64,000 nt of DNA, from assembly GCA_023426245.1 (NCBI GenBank), contig JAFABB010000040.1, positions 1 to 64,000 of the forward strand, written 5' to 3'. Each line of letters opens with the position of its first letter. Positions within the stretch are counted from its first letter, which is position 1. Source of the stretch: Bacillota bacterium. GTDB lineage: Bacteria; Bacillota; UBA4882; UBA8346. This document shows, one piece after another, positions 53,674 through 62,732 of this stretch. Both the position numbers and the translations under genes were made by a program. Below the pieces are notes generated by a model, which saw nothing but the letters and a program-made list of their open reading frames with translations, was not told the DNA's origin and searched no databases.

Positions 53674-54951
53674 TCAGCCTTTTCCGGGCTTAATAATATC
53701 GATGCCCATATAGGGCTGCAAGGCCTCCGGAATCATTACACTGCCGTCTTCATTCTGATAATTTTCCAATATCGCTGCTACGGTTCTGCCCACTGCAACT
53801 CCGGAACCATTCAAGGTGTGAACGAATTCCGGTTTAGCCCCTGCTGCCGGACGATATTTTATATTGGCGCGTCGAGCCTGGAAAGCCTCAAAATTACTGC
53901 AGCTTGATATTTCCCTGTAACAGTTGAAACTAGGCAGCCATACTTCAAGATCATAACATTTGGCCGCTGAGAATCCCTGATCACCGCTGCAAAGCAGCAT
54001 CACCCGGTAAGGAAGGCCCAGACGCTGCAACACAGCCTCAGCATCACGAACCAATTTCTCATGTTCTGCATAAGAATCTTCCGGTTTACAAAACTTCACC
54101 AACTCAACTTTGTTAAATTGGTGCTGGCGAATAATACCCCGGGTATCACGGCCGGCTGAACCTGCCTCTGCCCTGAAGCACGCCGAGTAGGCAACATACT
54201 TAATCGGCAACATATCCATATCAAGTATCTCATCCCGGTGCAAATTGGTCACCGGGACCTCTGCCGTGGGAATCAGAAAGTAATCCCCCGTAACCTTAAA
54301 AGCATCCTCTTCAAATTTGGGTAATTGCCCGGTCCCAGTCATTGAGGCCCTATTTACCAGGAAAGGAGGAAAGATTTCACTGTAGCCATGTTCGCGGGTA
54401 TGCAGATCCAGCATGAAAGTGAATAAGGCCCTCTCCAGTTTGGCGCCCCAATTTTTCATCACCACAAAGCGGGCGCCGCTGATTTTGGCCGCCCGTTCAA
54501 AATCCATAATTCCCAGACCAACACCGACTTCATCATGAGTTTTTGGCGAGAAATCGAATTTTCTGGGCTCACCCCATTTACGGATTTCCTGATTCCCGGT
54601 TTCATCCGGTCCTACGGGAACCGATTCGTGAGGAATATTGGGGATCACCATTAAAATATCTTGAAGCTTTCCTTCGATTTCTCTTACTTCCCCATCGAGC
54701 TTTTGGATCCGATCGCCAACTTCCTGCATTTCTTTAATATAAGCCGATGCATCTTGACCTTGAGACTTCAGACGGCCTACCTCTTTGGAAACTGTATTTC
54801 TTTTATTCTTAAGCTGCTCTACTTCAACAAGCGCTTTACGCCGCTCCTCATCCAGTTTGAGAAATTCGTCCAACGGAACTTTGGCATTCCGTTTGGCCAT
54901 ACCTTGCCGAACCTGCTCCGGTTGGCTGCGTACAAATTTAATATCAAGCAT
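53674..54951 (-). CDS. serS: Serine--tRNA ligase
   Basis: The 425-residue class II synthetase has an N-terminal coiled-coil tRNA-binding arm (residues about 30-105, VEVEQLKNKRNTVSKEVGRLK). The catalytic core shows GYSEIFPPFLVNRASMTGTGQLPKF, LIPTAEVPVTN, ACFRAEAGSAGRDTRGIIRQHQF (motif 2), DLEVWLPS and the motif 3 stretch NGSGVAVGRTVAAILENYQ. I took ATG 54951 (MLDIKFVRSQPEQV), the usual start. The 66 bp to the next gene upstream leaves no room for a T-box leader. Confidence 0.95.
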   Translation of the reverse strand: MLDIKFVRSQPEQVRQGMAKRNAKVPLDEFLKLDEERRKALVEVEQLKNKRNTVSKEVGRLKSQGQDASAYIKEMQEVGDRIQKLDGEVREIEGKLQDILMVIPNIPHESVPVGPDETGNQEIRKWGEPRKFDFSPKTHDEVGVGLGIMDFERAAKISGARFVVMKNWGAKLERALFTFMLDLHTREHGYSEIFPPFLVNRASMTGTGQLPKFEEDAFKVTGDYFLIPTAEVPVTNLHRDEILDMDMLPIKYVAYSACFRAEAGSAGRDTRGIIRQHQFNKVELVKFCKPEDSYAEHEKLVRDAEAVLQRLGLPYRVMLLCSGDQGFSAAKCYDLEVWLPSFNCYREISSCSNFEAFQARRANIKYRPAAGAKPEFVHTLNGSGVAVGRTVAAILENYQNEDGSVMIPEALQPYMGIDIIKPGKG

Positions 54952-55017
54952 TACTGCCACTTCCTTAGAATATTTCTTTCCATTATAGCCCAATTGTGTA
55001 CAAAATACAATTATGTG

Positions 55018-55806
55018 TTATATCCTGTCCACTGCTTTGAGAATTCCGTAAATAATGGCTTGAGGTCTGGGCGGGCATCCCGGAATATAAACATCCACCG
55101 GCACAATATTGTCAATTCCCGCTCTAGTTTGAGGGCTATCTTTAAAAATACCGCCACTGCAGGCACAAGCTCCTACCGCCACTACCAGTTTAGGATCGGG
55201 CGTCGCATTATAAGTTTTTTCCAACGCCAGCTCCATGTTTCGACAGGCTGTGCCGGTGACCAGAAGCATATCCGCATGACGTGGTGAAGCTACAAAATGT
55301 ATTCCAAAACGTTCCAGATCATTCAAAGGATTCATTGTAGCATTAATCTCGTAGTCACAACCATTGCATGATCCTGCATCGACTTCACGTATCTGAAGAC
55401 TCCGGCCTAGCTTTTTCCGAAGCTGTTTTTCCATTTTCCTACCGATTAACTCGTAATTATCCGCGGGAACATCCCCTTCCTGAAGATGAAACGGCCCTTT
55501 TCGCAGTGACTGGCGGCTTTTTTCAGCCAGTTCAAATTGATGAGTAATGGTCACTGCTCTCTGCGGACAAACTTCCTCGCATAAGGCGCAAAATATACAT
55601 TCATCCAGATTGATCCCCGTTTCCGCAGGCGCTTCCACTTGAATCACCGCTCCGGACGGACAACGTTTTACACATTCGCCACAGCCGTTACAAAGGGCAC
55701 TATCTATCACCGGCTTACCAATCATAAATCTCGCGTCAAACGGTTTTTGGGGATAATCATTGGTTAAACAGGGATATTGAATCATCTTCTGCAGCATTTT
55801 TAACAT
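55018..55806 (-). CDS. Ferredoxin-HyfI/NuoB-like small subunit fusion of an Ehr-type complex
   Basis: The 262-residue protein unites two modules that are separate genes in hydrogenase-4. Residues 36-85 are a 2[4Fe-4S] ferredoxin (Cys39, 42, 45, 49 and Cys70, 73, 76, 80), like HyfH/NuoI. Residues about 130-262 form the small subunit, with Cys147 and Cys150 in AGSCNGCDYE, Cys214 in GACACSGG and Cys244 in PGCPPRPQ for the proximal cluster. The electron path from a soluble donor to the large-subunit interface is therefore complete. AAAGGTGATTTT precedes the ATG. It is the last gene of the operon. Confidence 0.88.
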   Translation of the reverse strand: MLKMLQKMIQYPCLTNDYPQKPFDARFMIGKPVIDSALCNGCGECVKRCPSGAVIQVEAPAETGINLDECIFCALCEEVCPQRAVTITHQFELAEKSRQSLRKGPFHLQEGDVPADNYELIGRKMEKQLRKKLGRSLQIREVDAGSCNGCDYEINATMNPLNDLERFGIHFVASPRHADMLLVTGTACRNMELALEKTYNATPDPKLVVAVGACACSGGIFKDSPQTRAGIDNIVPVDVYIPGCPPRPQAIIYGILKAVDRI

Positions 55807-55880
55807 AAAATCACCTTTATTCTTTGGATTCGTAAGTCCAAAAATCTCCCCCGGCTCCTAAAAATTCTAGTTCCTATATT

Positions 55881-57506
55881 CTATAAGTCATTTCCGGCAT
55901 ACGACAGGTTAAAGCTCTTATTAATTAACGGAAAATCTGGCACGATATTACCGGCTACCGCATAACACAAAGCAGGCCAATTACAAAATGATGGAGTCCG
56001 AATTTTATACCGGAAGATGGTATTCCCAGGCCCTGTCATAATCCAGTGAATATTTTCCCCCCTGGCCGACTCGGTATATCCTAACGCCGATTGGTAGGCT
56101 TCAACCCGGGGAATCGGAGAATAAATACTTCCCGACGGCATTTTCTCAATTGCTTGCATAATAAGAGCAATCGCCGAAAAACATTCCTCAATTTTCACAT
56201 TCATCCGGCAATTGACATCCCCGTTCGCGTGCTCCGGCACATCGAAGTGAAGTCTGTCATATGCCGCATAGGGATAATCTTTCCGGACATCGTGGCAAAT
56301 CCCGGAAGCCCTGCCGGCCGGACCAACAGCATTCAAATCCTGTGCAACCCGGGATGACAAAATGCCGGTATGCTCAACCCGGTCAATAAATAAACCATTG
56401 GCTTTGATAATCTTGACAGTATCCGTTAATTCCTTTTTAATTTTCTCCAAAAACTCCAATAACCGTTTTTCTTTTCCAGCCAAAAAGTCTTTCCGTAGCC
56501 CGCCCGGACGATTCACACTCCGGAAAAAACGGCTGTTCCCCATCTCCTCCATCGTTTGGTAAGTCCATATTCGCAACATTTTAAACTGTGATGCCGCAAA
56601 GCCGTAGGCAACATCGGTGCAAATCCCGCCCAGATCGCCCAAATGGCTGACCAAACGTTCCATTTCTGCAAAAGCAACCCTTGAGTATTCAGCCCGAGGC
56701 ATTATTTGAACATCGGCAATGCGTTCAATCGCCTGACAAAAAGCAAGAGAATTGCTGAATGTTTCATCTCCGGAGATTCGTTCGGAAATATAAAAACACT
56801 TCTCGATGCTCTGCCCTTCACATAATTTTTCAATGCCTTTATGCACATAATATAGTTGGGCTTCAAGATTGATGATAGGTTCACCGGCTACACTAAACCG
56901 AAAATGGCCAGGCTCTATAATTCCCGCATGGACAGGGCCGACCGGTATTTCGTAAACCCCGTTTCCTTGAACATGAGCAAATTCGGCCTCCCTTGTTCCA
57001 ACCGGAGGCAAATTATGCCCTTCAAAATCTTTCCTCAATGGAAAAAGATTTTGAGGCCAATTTTTATGAAACACCAGCTCTCTTAAATCCGGGTGCCCTA
57101 CTGGGAGTATGCCGTAAAGATCGTGGATCTCCCGTTCATAAAGATTCGCTGATGGAATATATGGCGTGATGGAGGTAAACTGGGGATGTTCTCCGGCAAT
57201 CAAGGTTTCAATGATAATAAAGCATCCTTGAGTTCGAATCGCAAATACATAATAAAGGGTAAAATGATTTTCCCTAAGGCACCGCTCATCATTGGCAAAT
57301 AGTGATACGAGGGTTCCTTCAAGTTTATCCTGGACAAAACGGCAAATATCTGGGAGTTTGTCCGGATCCGCTTCGCAGTGGAGCTCGTTTTGATGATGAA
57401 TTTTAAACTGGCGCAACGCACCCGGAAAAGCCTGATTCAACAAAGCAAAAGGATAGCTTCGCTCCTCCCCGCACTCACCCGTAACCGAAAGTTTCAAACC
57501 ATTCAT
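55881..57506 (-). CDS. HyfG/NuoCD-like large subunit lacking all Ni-binding cysteines
   Basis: The 541-residue protein has a NuoC-like part (residues 1 to about 170, LYEREIHDLYGI, FPLRKDFEGH) fused to a NuoD/HycE-like part (VGPVHAGIIEPGHFRF, ERLVSHLGDLGGICTDVAYGF). In active enzymes the first nickel motif reads CGxC; here residues 243-248 are RISGDE, with Ser245 and Glu248 in the Cys places. The C-terminal motif usually DPCxxC reads SFNLSYAGNDL (531-541), with Ser535 and Gly538. The chain ends at once, with no peptide for maturation protease cleavage. It cannot hold the NiFe centre and fits Ehr-type large subunits. Confidence 0.9.
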   Translation of the reverse strand: MNGLKLSVTGECGEERSYPFALLNQAFPGALRQFKIHHQNELHCEADPDKLPDICRFVQDKLEGTLVSLFANDERCLRENHFTLYYVFAIRTQGCFIIIETLIAGEHPQFTSITPYIPSANLYEREIHDLYGILPVGHPDLRELVFHKNWPQNLFPLRKDFEGHNLPPVGTREAEFAHVQGNGVYEIPVGPVHAGIIEPGHFRFSVAGEPIINLEAQLYYVHKGIEKLCEGQSIEKCFYISERISGDETFSNSLAFCQAIERIADVQIMPRAEYSRVAFAEMERLVSHLGDLGGICTDVAYGFAASQFKMLRIWTYQTMEEMGNSRFFRSVNRPGGLRKDFLAGKEKRLLEFLEKIKKELTDTVKIIKANGLFIDRVEHTGILSSRVAQDLNAVGPAGRASGICHDVRKDYPYAAYDRLHFDVPEHANGDVNCRMNVKIEECFSAIALIMQAIEKMPSGSIYSPIPRVEAYQSALGYTESARGENIHWIMTGPGNTIFRYKIRTPSFCNWPALCYAVAGNIVPDFPLINKSFNLSYAGNDL

Positions 57507-58984
57507 TATACTCCCCCCCTTATAATACCGGAAGCGGTTTCTAACAATTTTTTAAACCCATCAGGCATCAACATCCCCGTAACTGCAATGATTAAAAACA
57601 AACCGATAAGAACCGGCAATCCGAAAAAGTTTTCTTCTCCCGAATGGACGGAGGGATTCGTATTTTCACCGAAAAACATTTTTAGCGTCACCAGAGCAAT
57701 CCCGGCAAAAACCGTTGCAATAAATAAAATAAAGCATACCACCGGAATGATTTGGCGGACTGCAAAAGCCGCAATAATCATATTCAATTCGCTGCTGAAA
57801 ATGCTGAAAGGCGGTGTCCCGGCAATTGCAAACAATCCAAGCAGAAAAGTAATTCCGGTTATCGGCAGTACTTTTAAAAGGCCCCGTACCTTATCGATTT
57901 CCCTGGTTTTATATTTCAGGAATACATTGCCAGAAGATAAAAACAGCAATGATTTCGTAAAGGCATGATTGACCATATGATAAAGGGATGCAAACAATGA
58001 GATCGGAGTAAAAATCCCAAGCCCGAAAGTGATGATGCCTATATGCTCAATGCTGGAATAAGCCAACATTCTTTTATAATCCTTTTGGGTAAGTATAAAC
58101 ACGGATGCGGTGGCAATGGATATTAATCCGGCTATGGTAAGAAGTTGCCCCGTATAAACATGATTTCCCAGGTTTCTATTGACAATGGCCAGTATCCGGA
58201 TTAACCCGTAAAGTGCACTATTAAGCAATACTCCGGATAATAGCGCGCTAATCGGCGCCGGAGCTTGACTATGGGCATCCGGCAACCAGGTATGCATGGG
58301 CACTAAACCCATCTTCGTTCCAAACCCCACCAAAATAAAAATAAAGGCAATTTTTACGATATTGCTATGAAGTAAATGAGCGTTCTTTAAAAGGAAGAGC
58401 CAGTTTAAAGTGGAGTTTGAACCTTCAAATGTATTGACGGCCGATATATAAAGGAATACAATTCCAAGCAGTGCAAGGGCGATGCCGACCGAACATATAA
58501 TGACATATTTCCAGGCCGCTTCAATCGCTTCTTTATGATTATAAAAACCTACCAAAAATGCAGAGGCTAACGTAGTTGCTTCAATAGCAATCCACATCAG
58601 GCCCAGATTCTGCGTACTGACAACCAGGACCATCGTAAAAATAAATGCATACATCAAGCTGTAAAAGATCCGAAGCTGTTTCTTGGTAATTGCTTGGTGA
58701 CGGATTTCCTGATTTAAATAACCAATCGAGAAAATACCGACCATAAAGCTCACAATGGCTATAATATCCAATACAATAACACTTAAAGCATCCATATAAA
58801 AAAAGTTGTTTAAGAATGGATAGCTAATAGAACCGGCGGTATTGACCCTGCAGGTAGTGAATACAGCCGTTGCCAGCAGCATAAACGCTCCGATGATATT
58901 TAACACATGATGAAACCGGTTGGAAAATGGAATCCAAAACAGAAACATCCACAAAAAAGGAATGGCTAAAATCAAAATCTCCAT
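57506..58984 (-). CDS. HyfF/NuoN-like proton-translocating membrane subunit
   Basis: This 492-residue antiporter-like subunit has about 13-14 membrane helices. The key Glu is in LMWIAIEATTLASAFLVGF. The channel Lys region is GFGTKMGLVPMHTWLPDAHSQAPAPISALLSG, and RMLAYSSIEHIG carries further conserved residues. The HyfF type, as opposed to HyfB, shows in PDAHSQAPAPISALLSGVLLN. It overlaps the large-subunit gene by one base and lies five bases after the HyfE-like gene. It should move protons or sodium in step with electron transfer. Confidence 0.9.
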   Translation of the reverse strand: MEILILAIPFLWMFLFWIPFSNRFHHVLNIIGAFMLLATAVFTTCRVNTAGSISYPFLNNFFYMDALSVIVLDIIAIVSFMVGIFSIGYLNQEIRHQAITKKQLRIFYSLMYAFIFTMVLVVSTQNLGLMWIAIEATTLASAFLVGFYNHKEAIEAAWKYVIICSVGIALALLGIVFLYISAVNTFEGSNSTLNWLFLLKNAHLLHSNIVKIAFIFILVGFGTKMGLVPMHTWLPDAHSQAPAPISALLSGVLLNSALYGLIRILAIVNRNLGNHVYTGQLLTIAGLISIATASVFILTQKDYKRMLAYSSIEHIGIITFGLGIFTPISLFASLYHMVNHAFTKSLLFLSSGNVFLKYKTREIDKVRGLLKVLPITGITFLLGLFAIAGTPPFSIFSSELNMIIAAFAVRQIIPVVCFILFIATVFAGIALVTLKMFFGENTNPSVHSGEENFFGLPVLIGLFLIIAVTGMLMPDGFKKLLETASGIIRGGV

Positions 58985-58989
58985 GCTGA

Positions 58990-59646
58990 TTAACCTCTTA
59001 AATTCTTTAATTTGTCCAGATCAATGGTTTCAAAATTTTCATTGATCCGAAAGACTAAGATACCCATGATTAATACGGCAGTTAATAAATCAAAGAAAAT
59101 TCCCAACTCCACAATCATCGGCATTCCCTCTGTGGAAAGGACAGCGGCTGTAAACAATCCATTTTCAATCACCAAAAACCCGATAATTTGTCCAATGGCC
59201 TTTTTACGGCTAATCATGAAGAACAAACCGATTAATACCACTGCAAGCGCGTTGGCTAAATAAATATTTAAATAACCGTTCTGAAAGTCTTCAATGTGAG
59301 TGATAGTAAAATAAGCCAGGATAACTAAACCGCTACAGATTAAAATTGAAATTGGTATATTCAGAAAGAAGTCTTTCTCTACTTTATACTCAACTTTAAG
59401 AATGGTCTTTTTCAGCAAATAGGGAATGTATAAAACCTTAATAGCTACCGTAATCAGGCCGACCGCCATTATCTCCCAATCTCCATAGAGATAAATATTA
59501 TGAATTCCTATCAAAGCAGCAACTATGGCCAAGAGAACAGACTGAAGCCTAAAGGTTTTGATATAGGAATCCACTCTTTTGCCTGCGACCAAAATAAATC
59601 CTGAAATAAGGATGGCGATTGATAAAAAATGCAAATAGTTCTCCAT
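58990..59646 (-). CDS. HyfE/NuoK-like membrane subunit
   Basis: The 218-residue protein has seven or so hydrophobic helices. The last (GFLVIENGLFTAAVLSTEGMPMIVELGIFFDLLTAVLIMGILVFRI) carries the Glu residues conserved in the NuoK-like part of HyfE. It starts nine bases after the HyfC-like gene and ends five bases before the HyfF-like gene. Role: part of the ion channel between antiporter-like subunits. Confidence 0.87.
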   Translation of the reverse strand: MENYLHFLSIAILISGFILVAGKRVDSYIKTFRLQSVLLAIVAALIGIHNIYLYGDWEIMAVGLITVAIKVLYIPYLLKKTILKVEYKVEKDFFLNIPISILICSGLVILAYFTITHIEDFQNGYLNIYLANALAVVLIGLFFMISRKKAIGQIIGFLVIENGLFTAAVLSTEGMPMIVELGIFFDLLTAVLIMGILVFRINENFETIDLDKLKNLRG

Positions 59647-59655
59647 TGCTTCAAG

Positions 59656-60606
59656 TTACCTCCCCATGATCCAATATTGAAAAAAACCAAGTAGAGCCAA
59701 AATAAATGAAAGAGCTGCCAAGTTGGGGATTGAGAATAACCGCAACTTGACGGTTTTAATTTCAACGATTCCTATCACGACTGCGATTAAGATTACTTTT
59801 GCCACATAAACCAATATGGATATTAATAATAGCAACAACGGATGTCCGATATTGAATAGCCCCTCGAGTGGTAGAAATAAATTGGCAATTAAGGTAATCA
59901 GTATCAGTTGCTTAATGGAGGCACTTAATTCCATCATTGCTAAATAACGCCCAGAATACTCAAGCAACATGGCCTCGTGAACCATTGTTAACTCCAAATG
60001 AGTTGCCGGATCATCTACGGGAATTCTAGCTGTTTCTGCGATTAAAATGATAAAAAGCGCCGAAAATGTCAATAGATAAACTGGTTGCAAAATACCCCAG
60101 CCTGCCAGCACCGAGCTTTGCATCATATCATAAACCGAAGTGGAACCGCCCAACAGCCCAATCGTAAACAATGTCACCATTATCGATGGCTCCATTAAAG
60201 AAGAGATCATCATTTCCCGGCTGCTGCCCATTCCTCCGAATGTGCTGGCGGTATCAAGCCCGGCCAACACCATAAAGAATCTTCCCAAAGCCAAAAGATA
60301 AACTGCCAAAATAGCATCGCCCATGAAACTAAAAGATGGCAACTTAACACTCACAGGAACTAAAACTGCGGCTAATAAAACCGAACTACTTTGGATATAT
60401 GGAGTTGCTTTAAAAATCCAGGATGCAGTCTCGGATACCACCGTATCTTTTTGAGTTAATTTATAAAGTTCATAATACATTTGAAATAGGGGTGGACCTT
60501 TACGTTTCTGAGAGAGGGCTTTAATTTTTTTGATAATCCCGCCCACAAGTGGCGCCAAAGTCACAATAACCGCCAATTGTACGAACATATTCAGTACTTG
60601 GTTCAT
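59656..60606 (-). CDS. HyfC/NuoH-like membrane subunit
   Basis: The 316-residue integral membrane protein anchors the peripheral arm. NuoH features are KKIKALSQKRKGPPLFQMYYELYKLTQKD after the first helix, RIPVDDPATHLELTMVHEAMLLEYSGRYLAMMELSASIK (acidic quinone-site loop equivalent) and eight hydrophobic segments. It lies nine bases after the HyfB-like gene. In hydrogenase-type complexes there is no quinone, and this subunit couples cluster chemistry to the channel. Confidence 0.9.
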   Translation of the reverse strand: MNQVLNMFVQLAVIVTLAPLVGGIIKKIKALSQKRKGPPLFQMYYELYKLTQKDTVVSETASWIFKATPYIQSSSVLLAAVLVPVSVKLPSFSFMGDAILAVYLLALGRFFMVLAGLDTASTFGGMGSSREMMISSLMEPSIMVTLFTIGLLGGSTSVYDMMQSSVLAGWGILQPVYLLTFSALFIILIAETARIPVDDPATHLELTMVHEAMLLEYSGRYLAMMELSASIKQLILITLIANLFLPLEGLFNIGHPLLLLLISILVYVAKVILIAVVIGIVEIKTVKLRLFSIPNLAALSFILALLGFFQYWIMGR

Positions 60607-60615
60607 AGATCCTCC

Positions 60616-62655
60616 TTAAGCGAAACAACGGAAATACAACAGTAATAACAAGATGGTTACAAATATATAGATGAGATAGTGATGAATACTGCCTGTTTGA
60701 ATCTTCATCCGAAACCTTTTCGCAAATGTAGTTAAAGCCCTGGTAAGAGGCTCATAGAAATATTTTTCGAAAACAGATTCCGTCGTTACCACATACTTCA
60801 TGGAGGATGGAAAATAAGGAGACGCTCCCGCCTCTACTTGCAATTTCCGATTAGGCCTGTATATGGCACGGAAGATAATTCGTAATGGTTTGGAGAAACC
60901 AGTAGCACTATATTGCATTCTTGATCCCAACTGGCTATAACCGCAATCCCATGTATTATACTTCCTGTCCTGTACTCTTGGACCCAATATTTTAATAATG
61001 AGTAATGTTATAAGGGCCAAAATTACTCCTAGAATCAAAAGTGCCCAGGGTGCGATGCTACTATGACCTACACTTAAGGGATGTATCATCATCAACGGAT
61101 TCCCCTCCAAATGAATTGACGCCCCTGTAATATTCAATACTACCGGATTCAACAAACGGATAATTCCTTGAGGTAATATGCCGATTACCAAACTTAAGAG
61201 CACCAGTGTTCCCATGCTCAAAAGCATTGGCCGAGAGACCTCTTTTGCCTGCAAAGCATTTTCAGTACGAGGTCGTCCTAAAAAACTAATCCCAAAAAAC
61301 TTGATAAAACTGGTGGCCGCTAGTGCCCCCGCCATTGCCAATGCCGCCACCGTAAAAATTGATAAAACTTTAATTCCAATGCCTGTCTTTGTGATATGAA
61401 TAAATAATGCTTGAAAAGTTAACCATTCGCTTATAAACCCACTAAAAGGCGGTATTGCCGAAATTCCAAGCGAACCTGCCAATAAAAAAGCTCCGGTAAG
61501 GGGCATTTTTTTAAGTAAGCCCCCTAAGTTTTCCATGTCCTTCGTATGGGTTGAATGTAAAATGGCTCCGGCCCCCATGAAAAGGGTTCCTTTCACAAGG
61601 GTATGATTGAATAAATGAAACAACGCCGCCATAAGGGCCAAAGCACTTAAGATCAGTTCGCCCGAACGATATGCAAGACAGGAAACTCCTATCCCGATAA
61701 GAATGATACCGATATTCTCAATACTGCAATAAGCCAGCAGCCTTTTGATATTGGATTCAACCAAAGTATAAGCCACTCCAAGGATCGTGGTTATAACTCC
61801 AGCTATCAAAATTGTTACTCCCCACCACTCAAACTCGGCACCTAACATTTCAAATACAAAGCGAATGAACCCGTAAATAGCCATTTTAATCATAATCCCC
61901 GACATTAAAGCCGAAATATTGCTGGGTGCAGCCGGGTGAGCATACGGTAGCCAAATATGCAACGGAATGATTCCCGCTTTGGTGCCGAAAGCTATCAAAA
62001 AACCAATAAATAACAGGTTCTTAACCCAAACCGGGGCTGAAAGTAAGGAAGTGTTTATCGATAATGAACCTGTATATTTGTAAATAAGGCCTAGCGCAAT
62101 CAATAAAAATGCGGAAGTCAAATGAGTCATGATAAGGTAGATAATACCGGCTTTCTGATCCTCATCCTCATCGGCTTCGTAGATAACTAAAAAATATGAG
62201 ACGAGCGACATCAGCTCCCAACAGGCAAAAAAGGCAATCATATTTTCAGAGATCAACACACCGATCATGGCTAAAATAAAACTGTTCACCAAGAAATTAA
62301 AAACCCCAACATTTCGTTTTTGGTAATAATGTGTGATATAGCCCATGGAATAAATCGATACAGCCAGTACTAAAACAGATAGAGTCAGCAGGAAAAAAGC
62401 AGAAAGCCGATCAATGCTCATCTCTAACGAAATATAAGGTACAGTGGTAATGAAATTTCCCAAATAAACCCGTTCTGTATCGAATAATAGCTGAAGGATG
62501 GATGCACCAACACCCGTAAGCGCGGCAAATGCAGTAATGCTGTTAGGAATTAAATTGGCTAACCGAGGATGCCTTGCAAAAATCAGTGCTAAAACGGCTC
62601 CCAAACCATATAAAGATAACATTAAAACAATTAAATCGAAAATCATATAACTCAT
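60616..62655 (-). CDS. HyfB/NuoL-like antiporter subunit
   Basis: This first gene of the complex encodes 679 residues with about 16 helices. The proton path residues are Glu in FFACWELMSLVSYFLV and Lys in AFGTKAGIIPLHIWLPYAHPAAPSNISALMSGIMIKMAIYG, with LLAYCSIENIG and a His in LFHLFNHTLVKG. The C-terminal extension ends with a basic helix and another membrane segment, like HyfB. GGGGGGA precedes the ATG. It begins the six-gene minus-strand operon, 77 bp after the acyl-ACP-reductase-like gene. Confidence 0.9.
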   Translation of the reverse strand: MSYMIFDLIVLMLSLYGLGAVLALIFARHPRLANLIPNSITAFAALTGVGASILQLLFDTERVYLGNFITTVPYISLEMSIDRLSAFFLLTLSVLVLAVSIYSMGYITHYYQKRNVGVFNFLVNSFILAMIGVLISENMIAFFACWELMSLVSYFLVIYEADEDEDQKAGIIYLIMTHLTSAFLLIALGLIYKYTGSLSINTSLLSAPVWVKNLLFIGFLIAFGTKAGIIPLHIWLPYAHPAAPSNISALMSGIMIKMAIYGFIRFVFEMLGAEFEWWGVTILIAGVITTILGVAYTLVESNIKRLLAYCSIENIGIILIGIGVSCLAYRSGELILSALALMAALFHLFNHTLVKGTLFMGAGAILHSTHTKDMENLGGLLKKMPLTGAFLLAGSLGISAIPPFSGFISEWLTFQALFIHITKTGIGIKVLSIFTVAALAMAGALAATSFIKFFGISFLGRPRTENALQAKEVSRPMLLSMGTLVLLSLVIGILPQGIIRLLNPVVLNITGASIHLEGNPLMMIHPLSVGHSSIAPWALLILGVILALITLLIIKILGPRVQDRKYNTWDCGYSQLGSRMQYSATGFSKPLRIIFRAIYRPNRKLQVEAGASPYFPSSMKYVVTTESVFEKYFYEPLTRALTTFAKRFRMKIQTGSIHHYLIYIFVTILLLLLYFRCFA

Positions 62656-62732
62656 GTCGGTCTGTTCCCCCCAGGCGGAAAATAAAAACGGTGCAATCTA
62701 GTTTGGTAGATCGCACCGGCATTGAATTTTCT

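Noticed and set aside
54952..55017. T-box leader for serS
   Set aside because: The 66 bp gap is far too short and has no T-box sequence.
55881..57506. Catalytic subunit of a functional [NiFe]-hydrogenase or formate hydrogenlyase
   Set aside because: All four nickel-ligand cysteines are replaced and the C-terminal maturation peptide is absent.
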